From NCBI RefSeq assembly GCF_040250305.1, contig NZ_CP158190.1, positions 5,488,001-5,552,000 of the forward strand: 64,000 bases of DNA. Direction: 5' to 3'. The notes below the pieces were generated by a model that saw only the letters and a program-made list of their open reading frames with translations, made no database searches and was not told the origin of the DNA. The stretch's first letter is position 1. Each line of letters starts with the position of its first letter. Shown piece by piece: positions 56,649 to 64,000 of this stretch. The translations under genes and the position numbers were made by a program. The DNA comes from Peribacillus frigoritolerans (GTDB lineage: Bacteria > Bacillota > Bacilli > Bacillales > DSM-1321).

Positions 56649-58446
56649 GGACGGCCATAACCCCCTGCGCGAACGGATTATCAATCGTTGTATAAACGGA
56701 TTGTGTCTCAAGTGAACCGACAAGCTCATCCATATCATGAAATCGTGTCAGTAAATTAGCCTTACAAGATAATTCCCGGGCATGAAGCAATTTTGAAACA
56801 ACTCGATTCAACCCTTCATCTTCGCTATCCCTGCTGCATGTTTCCAGTTGTTCCTGAACGAGCTGTAACAGTTTGTTTTCTAATACTAATCCTTCCGTTC
56901 CAAAATTATTGATTAAGCCTAATAAGTGATTAAAAAAGAAATAGTATTGCAGTCTTTCTTCAGCGACTTCATCTGAACAAATCGTGAAGCTTTTTTCACT
57001 TAGTTCAGGCAAGATCTTCAGCAGCCTGTCCACTTTGGACTCACAATAGTAATACCCTTGATTATCACGATAATAAAAAGTGGCTGGATACCCATCTTGA
57101 AGTTGAATGATGGAATTTTGTTGATGGGCCTCCAAAACAATTCCATACTCTTCAAATAGCCAAAGCATCGGTTTCAATGTCATTGACAGATAGGTTTTGA
57201 ACCAATCCTTACTCACTTCTTCGGTACTGCGGTTTTCATCAGCTGATAATTTGCGGATGATCGCTCCAAGTCTTGATGGGGCACCATAGGCATTATCCTG
57301 ACATAAGCCGGCAATCAGGCTTGCTTGTTTAGAGTTTTCATAAAAAGGATTTTCCCGAATATCAACATCGAATCCTGATTCTTGCTCGGTTGTTTTGATC
57401 GTTAGGTAAGCAGGGTCCTTGATGATACGGAATGAGGGGTGCCGTTCTTTTAGATCGTCGCCCACTTTAGAATCTATTAATTTTGCAATTTCCACACCAC
57501 GATCCAATTCTTTTTGCAGATTTGCACGTAAGGAATTCGTAATTTTAACCGGAACGGAAAATTTGTACATATATCTCGATGTGGCACTATATACCGTTCT
57601 AAATGAAGAGGTGGCCGTGAATTTTTTCCCAAGCGGTCCTGCATAAACTAGTGTCCCTTGCTCGAGTAGCCTCTTGACCTCTTCTTTTTCGATAAGCACT
57701 TTTGCCTGGAGAGGGTGTGCCGGGATGATGATATATCGGCTTTCCTTTTGGCAATACGTTCTTCGGAATTCACTGGAAATCTCCAAGTCACCGGCTAATT
57801 CCTGTTTAATGATCTCACTTGCCGATGTGACTTCACTAGAATCCTGGATGACAATCGAAGGTTCTGCCAGGAAGTAGTGCAGCTGAAACTCCCCTTTTAA
57901 TTCGGGTGAATAGATCCATTCATCTTTTTCTGAAATTCCCTGCTTGCTTTTCGGTGTCGGGTGGAACAGGTGCCCGAATAAAAGCGACTGCTCTGCTTCG
58001 ATGTAGGTGAAATCAGGACTTTGAAGTGCCTCAATGTCTTCCGTCCTGGATTCAACATACCGATGAATATTTTGGCTGCTTAGGATGACGCGCAGCATCA
58101 ATTCATCTTCACTATCCGTCCGGCCCTGCTCATTCAATAATTCTTTAGAAACAATCGAGACCATTGTCACGTAATCTAATTCATGTACTTGTTTGGATGC
58201 CGTTTGATAGTAAATCGGGAAGTTGAAAATATGACGCCCCGTTTCCGACCAATATTTAAGCGGAACAAGCAATGCAATATCTTGGGATATGAGCTTACTG
58301 ACCATTAATGAATCGGAAATGGCACCCTCCAAATTCGGCCAGTTTTTCGTTTCTTCTAAACTGCAATTTCCGGTTTCCCGGAAATAACAATTCAGAAAGC
58401 TTTGCATCGTCGCCCTTTCAGCTATTTGCTTACCATTCATTTTCAT
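56638..58446 (-). CDS. NIS siderophore synthetase, IucA/RhbC-like
   Basis: This 602-residue IucA/IucC-family ligase probably makes the first amide bond to citrate. It has IIPAHPLQAKVL near 243-254, GKKFTATSSFRTVYSATSR, and the ATP-binding LEAHQQNSIIQLQDGYP near 435-451. It overlaps the decarboxylase gene upstream by four bases and the acetyltransferase downstream by 11. With the synthetase at 52928 it gives the A-type and C-type pair seen in aerobactin, rhizobactin and schizokinen pathways. Confidence 0.9.
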   Translation of the reverse strand: MKMNGKQIAERATMQSFLNCYFRETGNCSLEETKNWPNLEGAISDSLMVSKLISQDIALLVPLKYWSETGRHIFNFPIYYQTASKQVHELDYVTMVSIVSKELLNEQGRTDSEDELMLRVILSSQNIHRYVESRTEDIEALQSPDFTYIEAEQSLLFGHLFHPTPKSKQGISEKDEWIYSPELKGEFQLHYFLAEPSIVIQDSSEVTSASEIIKQELAGDLEISSEFRRTYCQKESRYIIIPAHPLQAKVLIEKEEVKRLLEQGTLVYAGPLGKKFTATSSFRTVYSATSRYMYKFSVPVKITNSLRANLQKELDRGVEIAKLIDSKVGDDLKERHPSFRIIKDPAYLTIKTTEQESGFDVDIRENPFYENSKQASLIAGLCQDNAYGAPSRLGAIIRKLSADENRSTEEVSKDWFKTYLSMTLKPMLWLFEEYGIVLEAHQQNSIIQLQDGYPATFYYRDNQGYYYCESKVDRLLKILPELSEKSFTICSDEVAEERLQYYFFFNHLLGLINNFGTEGLVLENKLLQLVQEQLETCSRDSEDEGLNRVVSKLLHARELSCKANLLTRFHDMDELVGSLETQSVYTTIDNPFAQGVMAVHEK

Positions 58447-59951
58447 TCCTCCATCATCTTGAACATTTCACCTAATACTCGAATTTCGTCTAAAATTTCC
58501 TCTATGTGTTCAAGCCTTGTCATTGGATTCAATAGTGTCATTTTTAAATATACCTGGCCTTCAAAACGAGTTTTTGCTAAAAATGCACGTCCGCTTATCA
58601 GTAATTCTTGCTGAATATGTTTATTTAATAGATTTACTAACTGATCACTTTCTCCTTCGGGATTATAACGGAATACAACCGCATTCAATTCAGGGTCTTT
58701 ATTCAATACTGTGAATCCTTCCTCTTTATCGATCTTCACAGCCGCTTCACGTGCAAGGTGACAAGTATAATCGATCATTTCGGCAAAGGCATCCAGTCCA
58801 ACGACCTTCAATGACATCCAGAGTTTCAGTGCGTCGAACCTTCTCGTCGTTTGAACCGATTTATTGACTAAGTGAACCATGCCCTCCGCTTCATCTTCCT
58901 GTGGATTCAAATAATCTGCGTGATGCTGGATATATTGAAATGAGTTGCTGTCAGAGACAAGAAAAGCACCACAGCTGATGGGTTGATAGAATAATTTGTG
59001 AAAATCGACCGTAATCGAGTCGGCCCGTTCAATTCCGCTGATCAACTCTTTGTAATCCTTACTTAAAATCATCGCGCCTCCATATGCGGCATCCACATGC
59101 AGCCATATCCCATTCTTCCTTGCAGCTTCGGACAATTCGTGTAATGGATCGATTGAACCAAAATCCGTGGTTCCACAAGTTGCAACGATGGCAAAGGGAA
59201 GTAAACCCTGTTCCTCTAATTGCAGCAGTTGTTGATTTAATTCAGCTACGGACAGACGATGATTTGAATCCGTTTTAATCGTGATTACAGCCTGTTCACC
59301 AAGCCCCAGCTGTGCCGCTGATTTACGAACCGTAAAGTGGGCAGCCTCGGAGCATAAGATCCGCAATTTTTTCGCCTCGACCGGCAAGCCATGCTGTTGA
59401 ACGTCAACACCCCAGACACGCTTACAATAAGCGTCCCTAGCCAATAGCAGGCCCATATAATTAGATTGGGTTCCACCGCTTGTGAAAATCCCATCCGCTT
59501 GTTCCGGCAACCCTACCTGGCTGCACAGCCAATCTATTAAACGCTCTTCAACGAAGGTTGCAGCCGAGCTTTGGTCCCATGAATCCATGGATTGATTCAA
59601 CGTACCGATAATCATTTCGGCAGCCACCGCAGGGATTAATGTCGGGCAATGCAAATGTCCGATACAAGCAGGGCTGTGTACATTGATGCTGTCATTAATA
59701 ACAAACTCTTCCAGCTCATCCGCTACCGCTTCCATTGTCTTTCCTTTTGGAGAAGCGAGGGTCAGCTCGCTTAATCTTGCTTCGATTTCATACGGTTTTT
59801 TCCCAGAGTATGGTGAATTATTCCCTTTTAAAAAGTTGGTCAGCTTTTTTTCAATGATGTTTAATGACTGGCTATAGGTATTAAAGCCTTCCTCGTTATT
59901 CAAGAACAATCGTGAATAAGCAAAATCCGTTTTATTTATCGTTTCGATCAT
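58443..59951 (-). CDS. ddc: L-2,4-diaminobutyrate decarboxylase
   Basis: This PLP group II decarboxylase of 502 residues should turn diaminobutyrate into 1,3-diaminopropane. HVDAAYGGAMILSKD near 287-301 and the Schiff-base Lys in SITVDFHKLFYQPISCGAF near 315-333 are characteristic. The gene follows the aminotransferase after seven bases, and this dat-ddc pair is the standard source of 1,3-diaminopropane. Glutamate or aromatic decarboxylation is unlikely in this context. Confidence 0.9.
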   Translation of the reverse strand: MIETINKTDFAYSRLFLNNEEGFNTYSQSLNIIEKKLTNFLKGNNSPYSGKKPYEIEARLSELTLASPKGKTMEAVADELEEFVINDSINVHSPACIGHLHCPTLIPAVAAEMIIGTLNQSMDSWDQSSAATFVEERLIDWLCSQVGLPEQADGIFTSGGTQSNYMGLLLARDAYCKRVWGVDVQQHGLPVEAKKLRILCSEAAHFTVRKSAAQLGLGEQAVITIKTDSNHRLSVAELNQQLLQLEEQGLLPFAIVATCGTTDFGSIDPLHELSEAARKNGIWLHVDAAYGGAMILSKDYKELISGIERADSITVDFHKLFYQPISCGAFLVSDSNSFQYIQHHADYLNPQEDEAEGMVHLVNKSVQTTRRFDALKLWMSLKVVGLDAFAEMIDYTCHLAREAAVKIDKEEGFTVLNKDPELNAVVFRYNPEGESDQLVNLLNKHIQQELLISGRAFLAKTRFEGQVYLKMTLLNPMTRLEHIEEILDEIRVLGEMFKMMEE

Positions 59952-59958
59952 TGATCAT

Positions 59959-61311
59959 TCACCCTCTTGCAACAGCTGCACGAACAGCTTGTTCAAAAAT
60001 TGCAGTGGCCTCGCGAAGCTGGGATTCCGTTACGATCAATGGAGGCAAGAACCTCACTACACTTCCATGTCTGCCGCCAACTTCCAGAATCAACCCTCTT
60101 TGAAAACATTCCTGTTGAATGGCACTGGCAAGTTGCGAATCAGCAGGGTGGCTTCCATTCGCATTTTGCGGTTCTTCATGATTGATCATTTCCACACCGA
60201 CCATTAATCCCCGGCCCCTGACATCCCCGATCTGCGGAATATCTTTTTGCAAATCTTTAAGAATATCCTTTAAGATTTCTCCCATTTTAGCGGCATGCTC
60301 TACAAGATTCGTCTCTTTCATGTATTTTAAAGTTGCTGTTCCCGCTGCCATCGCCATTTGATTTCCGCGGAATGTACCGATATGTGCACCTGGAGACCAT
60401 AGGTCCAGCTCTTTGTTATAAATCACCACCGATAATGGAAGACTTCCGCCTATTGCTTTGGATAGTACTAGAACGTCCGGAACGATTCCTGCATGTTCAA
60501 AGGCAAACATCTTCCCTGTACGGCCGATACCTGATTGAACTTCGTCGATAATTAGCGGAATGCCCTTCTCTTTTGTTATTCTTCTGATTTCCTTAAGCCA
60601 TGGAATTGGAGCTGGAATGGAACCACCCTCGCCTTGTACTGCCTCTAAAATCATCCCTGCAGGTGCCAATAATCCTGATTCGGGATCATTCAATAGATTT
60701 TCGATATACTGGCTGCTGATTTTATGGCTTTCTTCTCCGCCTATTCCGAAGGGACAGCGATATTGATAGGGATACGGCAGGAATTGTACATCCGGCATCA
60801 ACCCTTGTATTTTTTCCTTTGGTTTTGTATTGCCGCTGATTGACATGGTTGCATGCGTTGCCCCGTGGTAAGCTCCCTGGAAAGATAAAATGCTTCTGTT
60901 GCCTGTCGCTGTTTTAACCAGTTTGAGTGCTGCCTCAATGGCATCTCCGCCAGTAGGACCACAGAATTGAATTTTTGCATTTTTCCTAAATTCCTCAGGC
61001 AGGCATTCAAAAATTTCATCGACGAATTGTTCTTTGATTGGCGTCGTAAAGTCCAATGTATGTAAAGGACGTTTATCCTTAAGAACTTTTTCCATTGCTT
61101 CAAGCACTGCAGGATGATTGTGTCCGAGCGCTAATGTTCCAGCCCCGGCAAGAAAATCAATATATCGTTTTCCATCCATGTCTGTTAGGTAAATTCCCTC
61201 CGCTTGATCGATTGCCATGGGTAATCTTCTAGGATAAGATCGGGCATTTGATTCCCTTGTATTTTGTTGTTCCAGTAGTTGGTCATTTTTTGTAAGCGTA
61301 TAAGTTATCAT
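59959..61311 (-). CDS. dat: Diaminobutyrate--2-oxoglutarate aminotransferase
   Basis: This class III aminotransferase of 450 residues forms 2,4-diaminobutyrate from aspartate semialdehyde with glutamate as amino donor. Visible are LAGAGTLALGHNHPAV near 54-69, LIIDEVQSGIGRTGKMFAFE near 234-253, and the PLP Lys in VLSKAIGGSLPL near 264-275. It is the first gene of the siderophore operon and has the Fur-box promoter immediately upstream. Confidence 0.92.
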   Translation of the reverse strand: MITYTLTKNDQLLEQQNTRESNARSYPRRLPMAIDQAEGIYLTDMDGKRYIDFLAGAGTLALGHNHPAVLEAMEKVLKDKRPLHTLDFTTPIKEQFVDEIFECLPEEFRKNAKIQFCGPTGGDAIEAALKLVKTATGNRSILSFQGAYHGATHATMSISGNTKPKEKIQGLMPDVQFLPYPYQYRCPFGIGGEESHKISSQYIENLLNDPESGLLAPAGMILEAVQGEGGSIPAPIPWLKEIRRITKEKGIPLIIDEVQSGIGRTGKMFAFEHAGIVPDVLVLSKAIGGSLPLSVVIYNKELDLWSPGAHIGTFRGNQMAMAAGTATLKYMKETNLVEHAAKMGEILKDILKDLQKDIPQIGDVRGRGLMVGVEMINHEEPQNANGSHPADSQLASAIQQECFQRGLILEVGGRHGSVVRFLPPLIVTESQLREATAIFEQAVRAAVARG

Positions 61312-61336
61312 AGTAAACCTCCATGTATTGAATTAA

Positions 61337-61395
61337 TTGAGAATAATTATCATTATCGTGTACCCTATTCTAATGATAATGATAATTATTCTCAA
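61337..61395 (-). promoter_or_regulatory. Fur-box inverted repeat with embedded promoter of the siderophore operon
   Basis: Positions 61337-61357 and 61375-61395 are exact reverse complements, each containing GATAATGATAATTATTCTCA, which fits the 7-1-7 Fur box. On the minus strand, TTGAGA (61395-61390) and TAGAAT (61372-61367) are 17 bases apart, so one Fur site covers -35 and spacer and the other covers the start region. Iron repression is a strong inference. Confidence 0.88.
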
Positions 61396-61568
61396 TGAGT
61401 AAATCCACTCATTTTTCTTCTAGTAAATTCCAATAAAATTAAGAAAAGGTTAAAACTGGGGACTAATCTCTATTTATCTATTGAATTTAAAAATGTTGTT
61501 AAGGTTTTATTAAGATTCAGTTAATAAGCTGAATGCATTCAAAAATCAAGGAAAAGGAGGAACCAACA

Positions 61569-62252
61569 ATGAATGGTTTAAAGGGAAGGCGGGAGCTCAA
61601 ACATGCAATCACCAAAGCGGATTGTCATTTATTAAGAAATAATCTGCAAAACTTCATGAGCCTTGATCCGCATGGACTGGATGGGAAATATTTAATTCGA
61701 AGTGTCTATTTCGATAACTTTGACAATAAAATCCTGCGGCAAAAAACAGAGGGATTCTATCACAGGGATAAGTTCAGGGCTAGACTTTATGATCATAATA
61801 CCGATTTCATCAATCTAGAAAAAAAGAGTAAGCGGAATAACCTTACCTATAAACAGAAGTGCAGGCTTTCTGCTAGAGAATACGAACGGATTCGTTCAGG
61901 GGATATAGGTTGGATGTCCAGGGATTCAAGGGATATCCTTAGGGACTTATACGTTCAAATGACCCTTTTCCAACTCAAGCCGACGACCGTAGTTGACTAT
62001 GAAAGAGAGGTATTCATCTATGAGTACGGAAATGTGCGGGTCACCTTTGACAGTAATGTGAAATCGAGCTATCGGGATACGGACTTCCTGAATCCCGAAT
62101 TAATCGTGGTTGATGCTTTAGACCCAAATTGTGTCATCCTGGAAATAAAGTTTGACGAATTTCTTCCGGATATCATCAAACAATTGTTATCCATCATCGA
62201 TACTAGAAAAACAGCTTTTTCAAAATACCAACTAAGCAGAAGATACGGCTGA
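61569..62252 (+). CDS. VTC-domain protein (polyphosphate polymerase family)
   Basis: This 227-residue VTC-domain protein has the tunnel-forming beta-barrel signatures RRELKHAITKADCHLLRN, IRSVYFDNFDNKILRQK, FRARLYDHN, LEKKSKRNNLTYK, and VILEIKFDEFLPD. VTC domains make polyphosphate in yeast. In bacteria their activity is rarely shown. ATG 61569 follows AAGGAGGAACC. It heads a set with a DUF4956 membrane protein and a CotH kinase, an arrangement that recurs in bacteria. Confidence 0.85.
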   Translation: MNGLKGRRELKHAITKADCHLLRNNLQNFMSLDPHGLDGKYLIRSVYFDNFDNKILRQKTEGFYHRDKFRARLYDHNTDFINLEKKSKRNNLTYKQKCRLSAREYERIRSGDIGWMSRDSRDILRDLYVQMTLFQLKPTTVVDYEREVFIYEYGNVRVTFDSNVKSSYRDTDFLNPELIVVDALDPNCVILEIKFDEFLPDIIKQLLSIIDTRKTAFSKYQLSRRYG

Positions 62253-62287
62253 TTGCAGCAAACACATAATATTTGGAGGAATAGCAA

Positions 62288-62983
62288 ATGGATACGACGA
62301 CAACTAGCACCACTTTTAATGATATTTTCAAATCAAGCTTTTTGGACAAGACCGAGAGCTTTTCAATCATTGACTCCCTAATAGGATTACTGTTGGCATT
62401 TGCCATCGGATTGTTCATTTACGTCATTTATAAGAAGACCTTTTCCGGTGTGATGTACTCACACAATTTCAATATATCCCTCATCATCATGACAATGGCC
62501 ACGGCTTTGATCATCATGGGCATATCAACGAATATCGTTATCTCCCTTGGTATGGTCGGTGCCCTCTCCATCGTACGATTCAGAACGCCCATCAAAGATC
62601 CCATGGACTTGGTCTTCCTATTCTGGGCGGCGGCCTCCGGGATTTTATGCGGGGCAGGACTAATTCCGCTGGTTATCATCGGTGCAATCTTAATAGGTAT
62701 CGTCATGCTCATATTTGCCAATCGGATCACTGTTGAAAATCCATTTTTATTAATCGTTAAATATTCAGATGCGTCAATTGAAAAAACGTTGGAAGAAATG
62801 ATATCCAACAAGGTGAAAAAGCATTCCGTCAAATCGAAATCCGTCATGGCGGATAATAACCTCGAAGTGACATATGAAATTCGATTAAAAGATAATAATG
62901 CCCAATTCATTAATCAAGTCAAGGACATGAACAGCGTTCACTCTGCCATCATGTTAAGTTATGATGGCAACTTCACAGCTTAA
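62288..62983 (+). CDS. DUF4956 membrane protein
   Basis: This 231-residue protein has four to five helices (LIGLLLAFAIGLFIYVIY near 28-45, NISLIIMTMATALIIMGI near 60-77, then two near 80-150) and a cytosolic C-terminal part. The stretch SLGMVGALSIVRFRTPIKDP near 87-106 is the DUF4956 hallmark. The family is tied genetically to VTC and CotH proteins, and its role is unknown. It begins 35 bases after the VTC gene. Confidence 0.85.
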   Translation: MDTTTTSTTFNDIFKSSFLDKTESFSIIDSLIGLLLAFAIGLFIYVIYKKTFSGVMYSHNFNISLIIMTMATALIIMGISTNIVISLGMVGALSIVRFRTPIKDPMDLVFLFWAAASGILCGAGLIPLVIIGAILIGIVMLIFANRITVENPFLLIVKYSDASIEKTLEEMISNKVKKHSVKSKSVMADNNLEVTYEIRLKDNNAQFINQVKDMNSVHSAIMLSYDGNFTA

Positions 62984-63052
62984 GATAGATGGCGGACATA
63001 AATATCCATGCCCACCCCTCTATATAAGACTACAGGAGGAAGGAGCCAAGGC

Positions 63053-64000
63053 ATGTTAAAAACAAGATATGTAGTAGCGACCATTGGATTATTGATAATG
63101 ATTTTTATAGCAGTGCTATTTTTCCTTCCCAATCTTCAAGTTGAAAAAGCCACTAAAGGAAATACTTATACAGAATCTGTATTTGATCAAAGTAAGGTGA
63201 CAACCGTTGATATAATATTGGCTGATGAGGATTTGGATTCCATCCTGGAAAACCCCACTGAAAAGGAGATCGTAAATGCCGATGTAACGATAGATGGGGA
63301 GACGGTTAAAAATGTGGGATTTCGCACCAAGGGAAACCTTTCCTTGAATTCCGTTGTTCAAATGGGAGATTCCGATCGTTACAGCTGGAAGATAGACTTT
63401 GATTATTATCAGGAAGATCAAGATTTACACGGCCTGAAGAAGTTGGCCCTAAACAATAATTACAGTGATCCAACCTATATGAGAGAATACCTTTCCTATG
63501 AATTAATGGACAAGATGGGCATAGCGACTCCTGGACATTCCTATATGTACGTGACCATCAACGGAAAGGAATGGGGCCTTTATCTAGGGGTGGAAGCTAT
63601 AGAAGAAACCTTTCTAAACACCAACTTCACTGATGGCACAGGCGATCTATATTATCCGGATGGTACGGGAAGCGATTTAAAGTGGATCAGCGAAGACATT
63701 GATGACTACACAGGAATAAACTTGAAAACAAACGATAATTCGGACCAATCAGCCATGATCAAAATGCTTGATAGCATCAATAATGGTGGGAATCTGGAGG
63801 AAGTCCTGGATGTCGATGAGATGCTGCGCTATTTCGCAGCCAATACTGCCCTTGTCAACCTCGATCACTATCAAGGAGATAAAAAGCACAATTACTACCT
63901 GTATGAAGAGAACGGGGTCTTTTCGATATTGCCTTGGGACTATAATATGTCATTTGGCGGTTATTCCGGAGGCGGCGGGCGACTGGCGGGCAACTCTGAT
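63053..64000 (+). CDS. CotH kinase family protein (partial, cut by window end)
   Basis: The frame starts at ATG 63053 behind AGGAGGAAGGAG and stays open to the right edge, so at least 316 residues. A membrane anchor is at residues 6-27, after which the external domain shows VGFRTKGNLSLNS, YSWKIDFDYYQ, ALNNNYSDPTYMREYLSYEL, and the active-site region NLDHYQGDKKHNYYLY near 267-282, with PWDYNMSFGG near 294-303. CotH enzymes are protein kinases acting on secreted or spore-coat proteins. Here a membrane-bound form sits in the VTC/DUF4956 set. Confidence 0.9.
   Translation, partial: MLKTRYVVATIGLLIMIFIAVLFFLPNLQVEKATKGNTYTESVFDQSKVTTVDIILADEDLDSILENPTEKEIVNADVTIDGETVKNVGFRTKGNLSLNSVVQMGDSDRYSWKIDFDYYQEDQDLHGLKKLALNNNYSDPTYMREYLSYELMDKMGIATPGHSYMYVTINGKEWGLYLGVEAIEETFLNTNFTDGTGDLYYPDGTGSDLKWISEDIDDYTGINLKTNDNSDQSAMIKMLDSINNGGNLEEVLDVDEMLRYFAANTALVNLDHYQGDKKHNYYLYEENGVFSILPWDYNMSFGGYSGGGGRLAGNSD

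Noticed and set aside
61533..61568. N-terminal extension of the VTC-domain gene
   Set aside because: The in-frame ATG at 61533 has no ribosome site, while ATG 61569 follows AAGGAGG at good distance. The extra residues would encode the ribosome site itself.

Overview
The window reads as chromosome of a Bacillaceae bacterium: low-to-moderate GC, AGGAGG-type ribosome binding sites, TTG and GTG starts, many strong hairpin terminators, and Bacillus-type gene families (YwbE, YhfW-like, RsbR-like, rbsRKDACB, PbuO-like). A glutaminyl-tRNA synthetase and a schizokinen-type siderophore operon fit the Peribacillus/Priestia side of the family, but the species is inference. I saw no rRNA, tRNA or CRISPR.

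Layout. 1-1.5 kb: purine permease with an attenuator-like leader. 1.5-12.4 kb, minus strand: a secreted beta-helix protein followed by a glycan cluster (two glycosyltransferases, DegT aminotransferase, Gfo/Idh dehydrogenase, PIG-L deacetylase, WbqC protein, flippase, polymerase-like protein, hexapeptide acetyltransferase). 12.8-17.5 kb: a ParM/ParR-type segregation locus with centromere-like repeats, divergent from a Rieske-FAD oxidoreductase. The whole divergent promoter region is tandemly duplicated, leaving a broken copy of each gene between two copies of the repeat array. 17.6-27.3 kb: YwbE, a SIMPL protein, purU, an amino-acid ABC importer, glnS, an RsbR-like STAS protein and fused msrAB. 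27.5-34.3 kb: a nucleoside transporter, then a minus-strand module of adaptor, ATPase, permease, response regulator, histidine kinase and a small membrane protein interrupted by an in-frame TAG. 34.4-46.5 kb: a short tandem repeat, an acetate-type symporter pair, split ThrE-like exporter, hydrolase, dicarboxylate symporter, YhhN protein, rRNA methyltransferase, PfoR-like PTS IIC, and a LysR regulator divergent from gdhA. 46.6-52.4 kb: rbsRKDACB. 52.4-52.9 kb: two copies of a dispersed palindromic repeat. 52.9-61.4 kb: six-gene hydroxamate siderophore operon with a promoter inside a Fur-box inverted repeat. 61.5-64 kb: VTC-domain protein, DUF4956 membrane protein and a CotH kinase cut by the window edge.

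How genes work together. The siderophore operon has the order dat-ddc-iucA-GNAT-monooxygenase-iucC, which is the order of rhizobactin/schizokinen pathways: diaminobutyrate is made and decarboxylated to 1,3-diaminopropane, hydroxylated, acetylated and condensed with citrate. The rbs operon imports and phosphorylates ribose under its own LacI-type repressor. The glycan cluster has flippase, polymerase-like and transferase genes but no initiating phosphoglycosyltransferase or chain-length kinase in view. The most unusual feature is the par locus with its duplicated centromere-like array.
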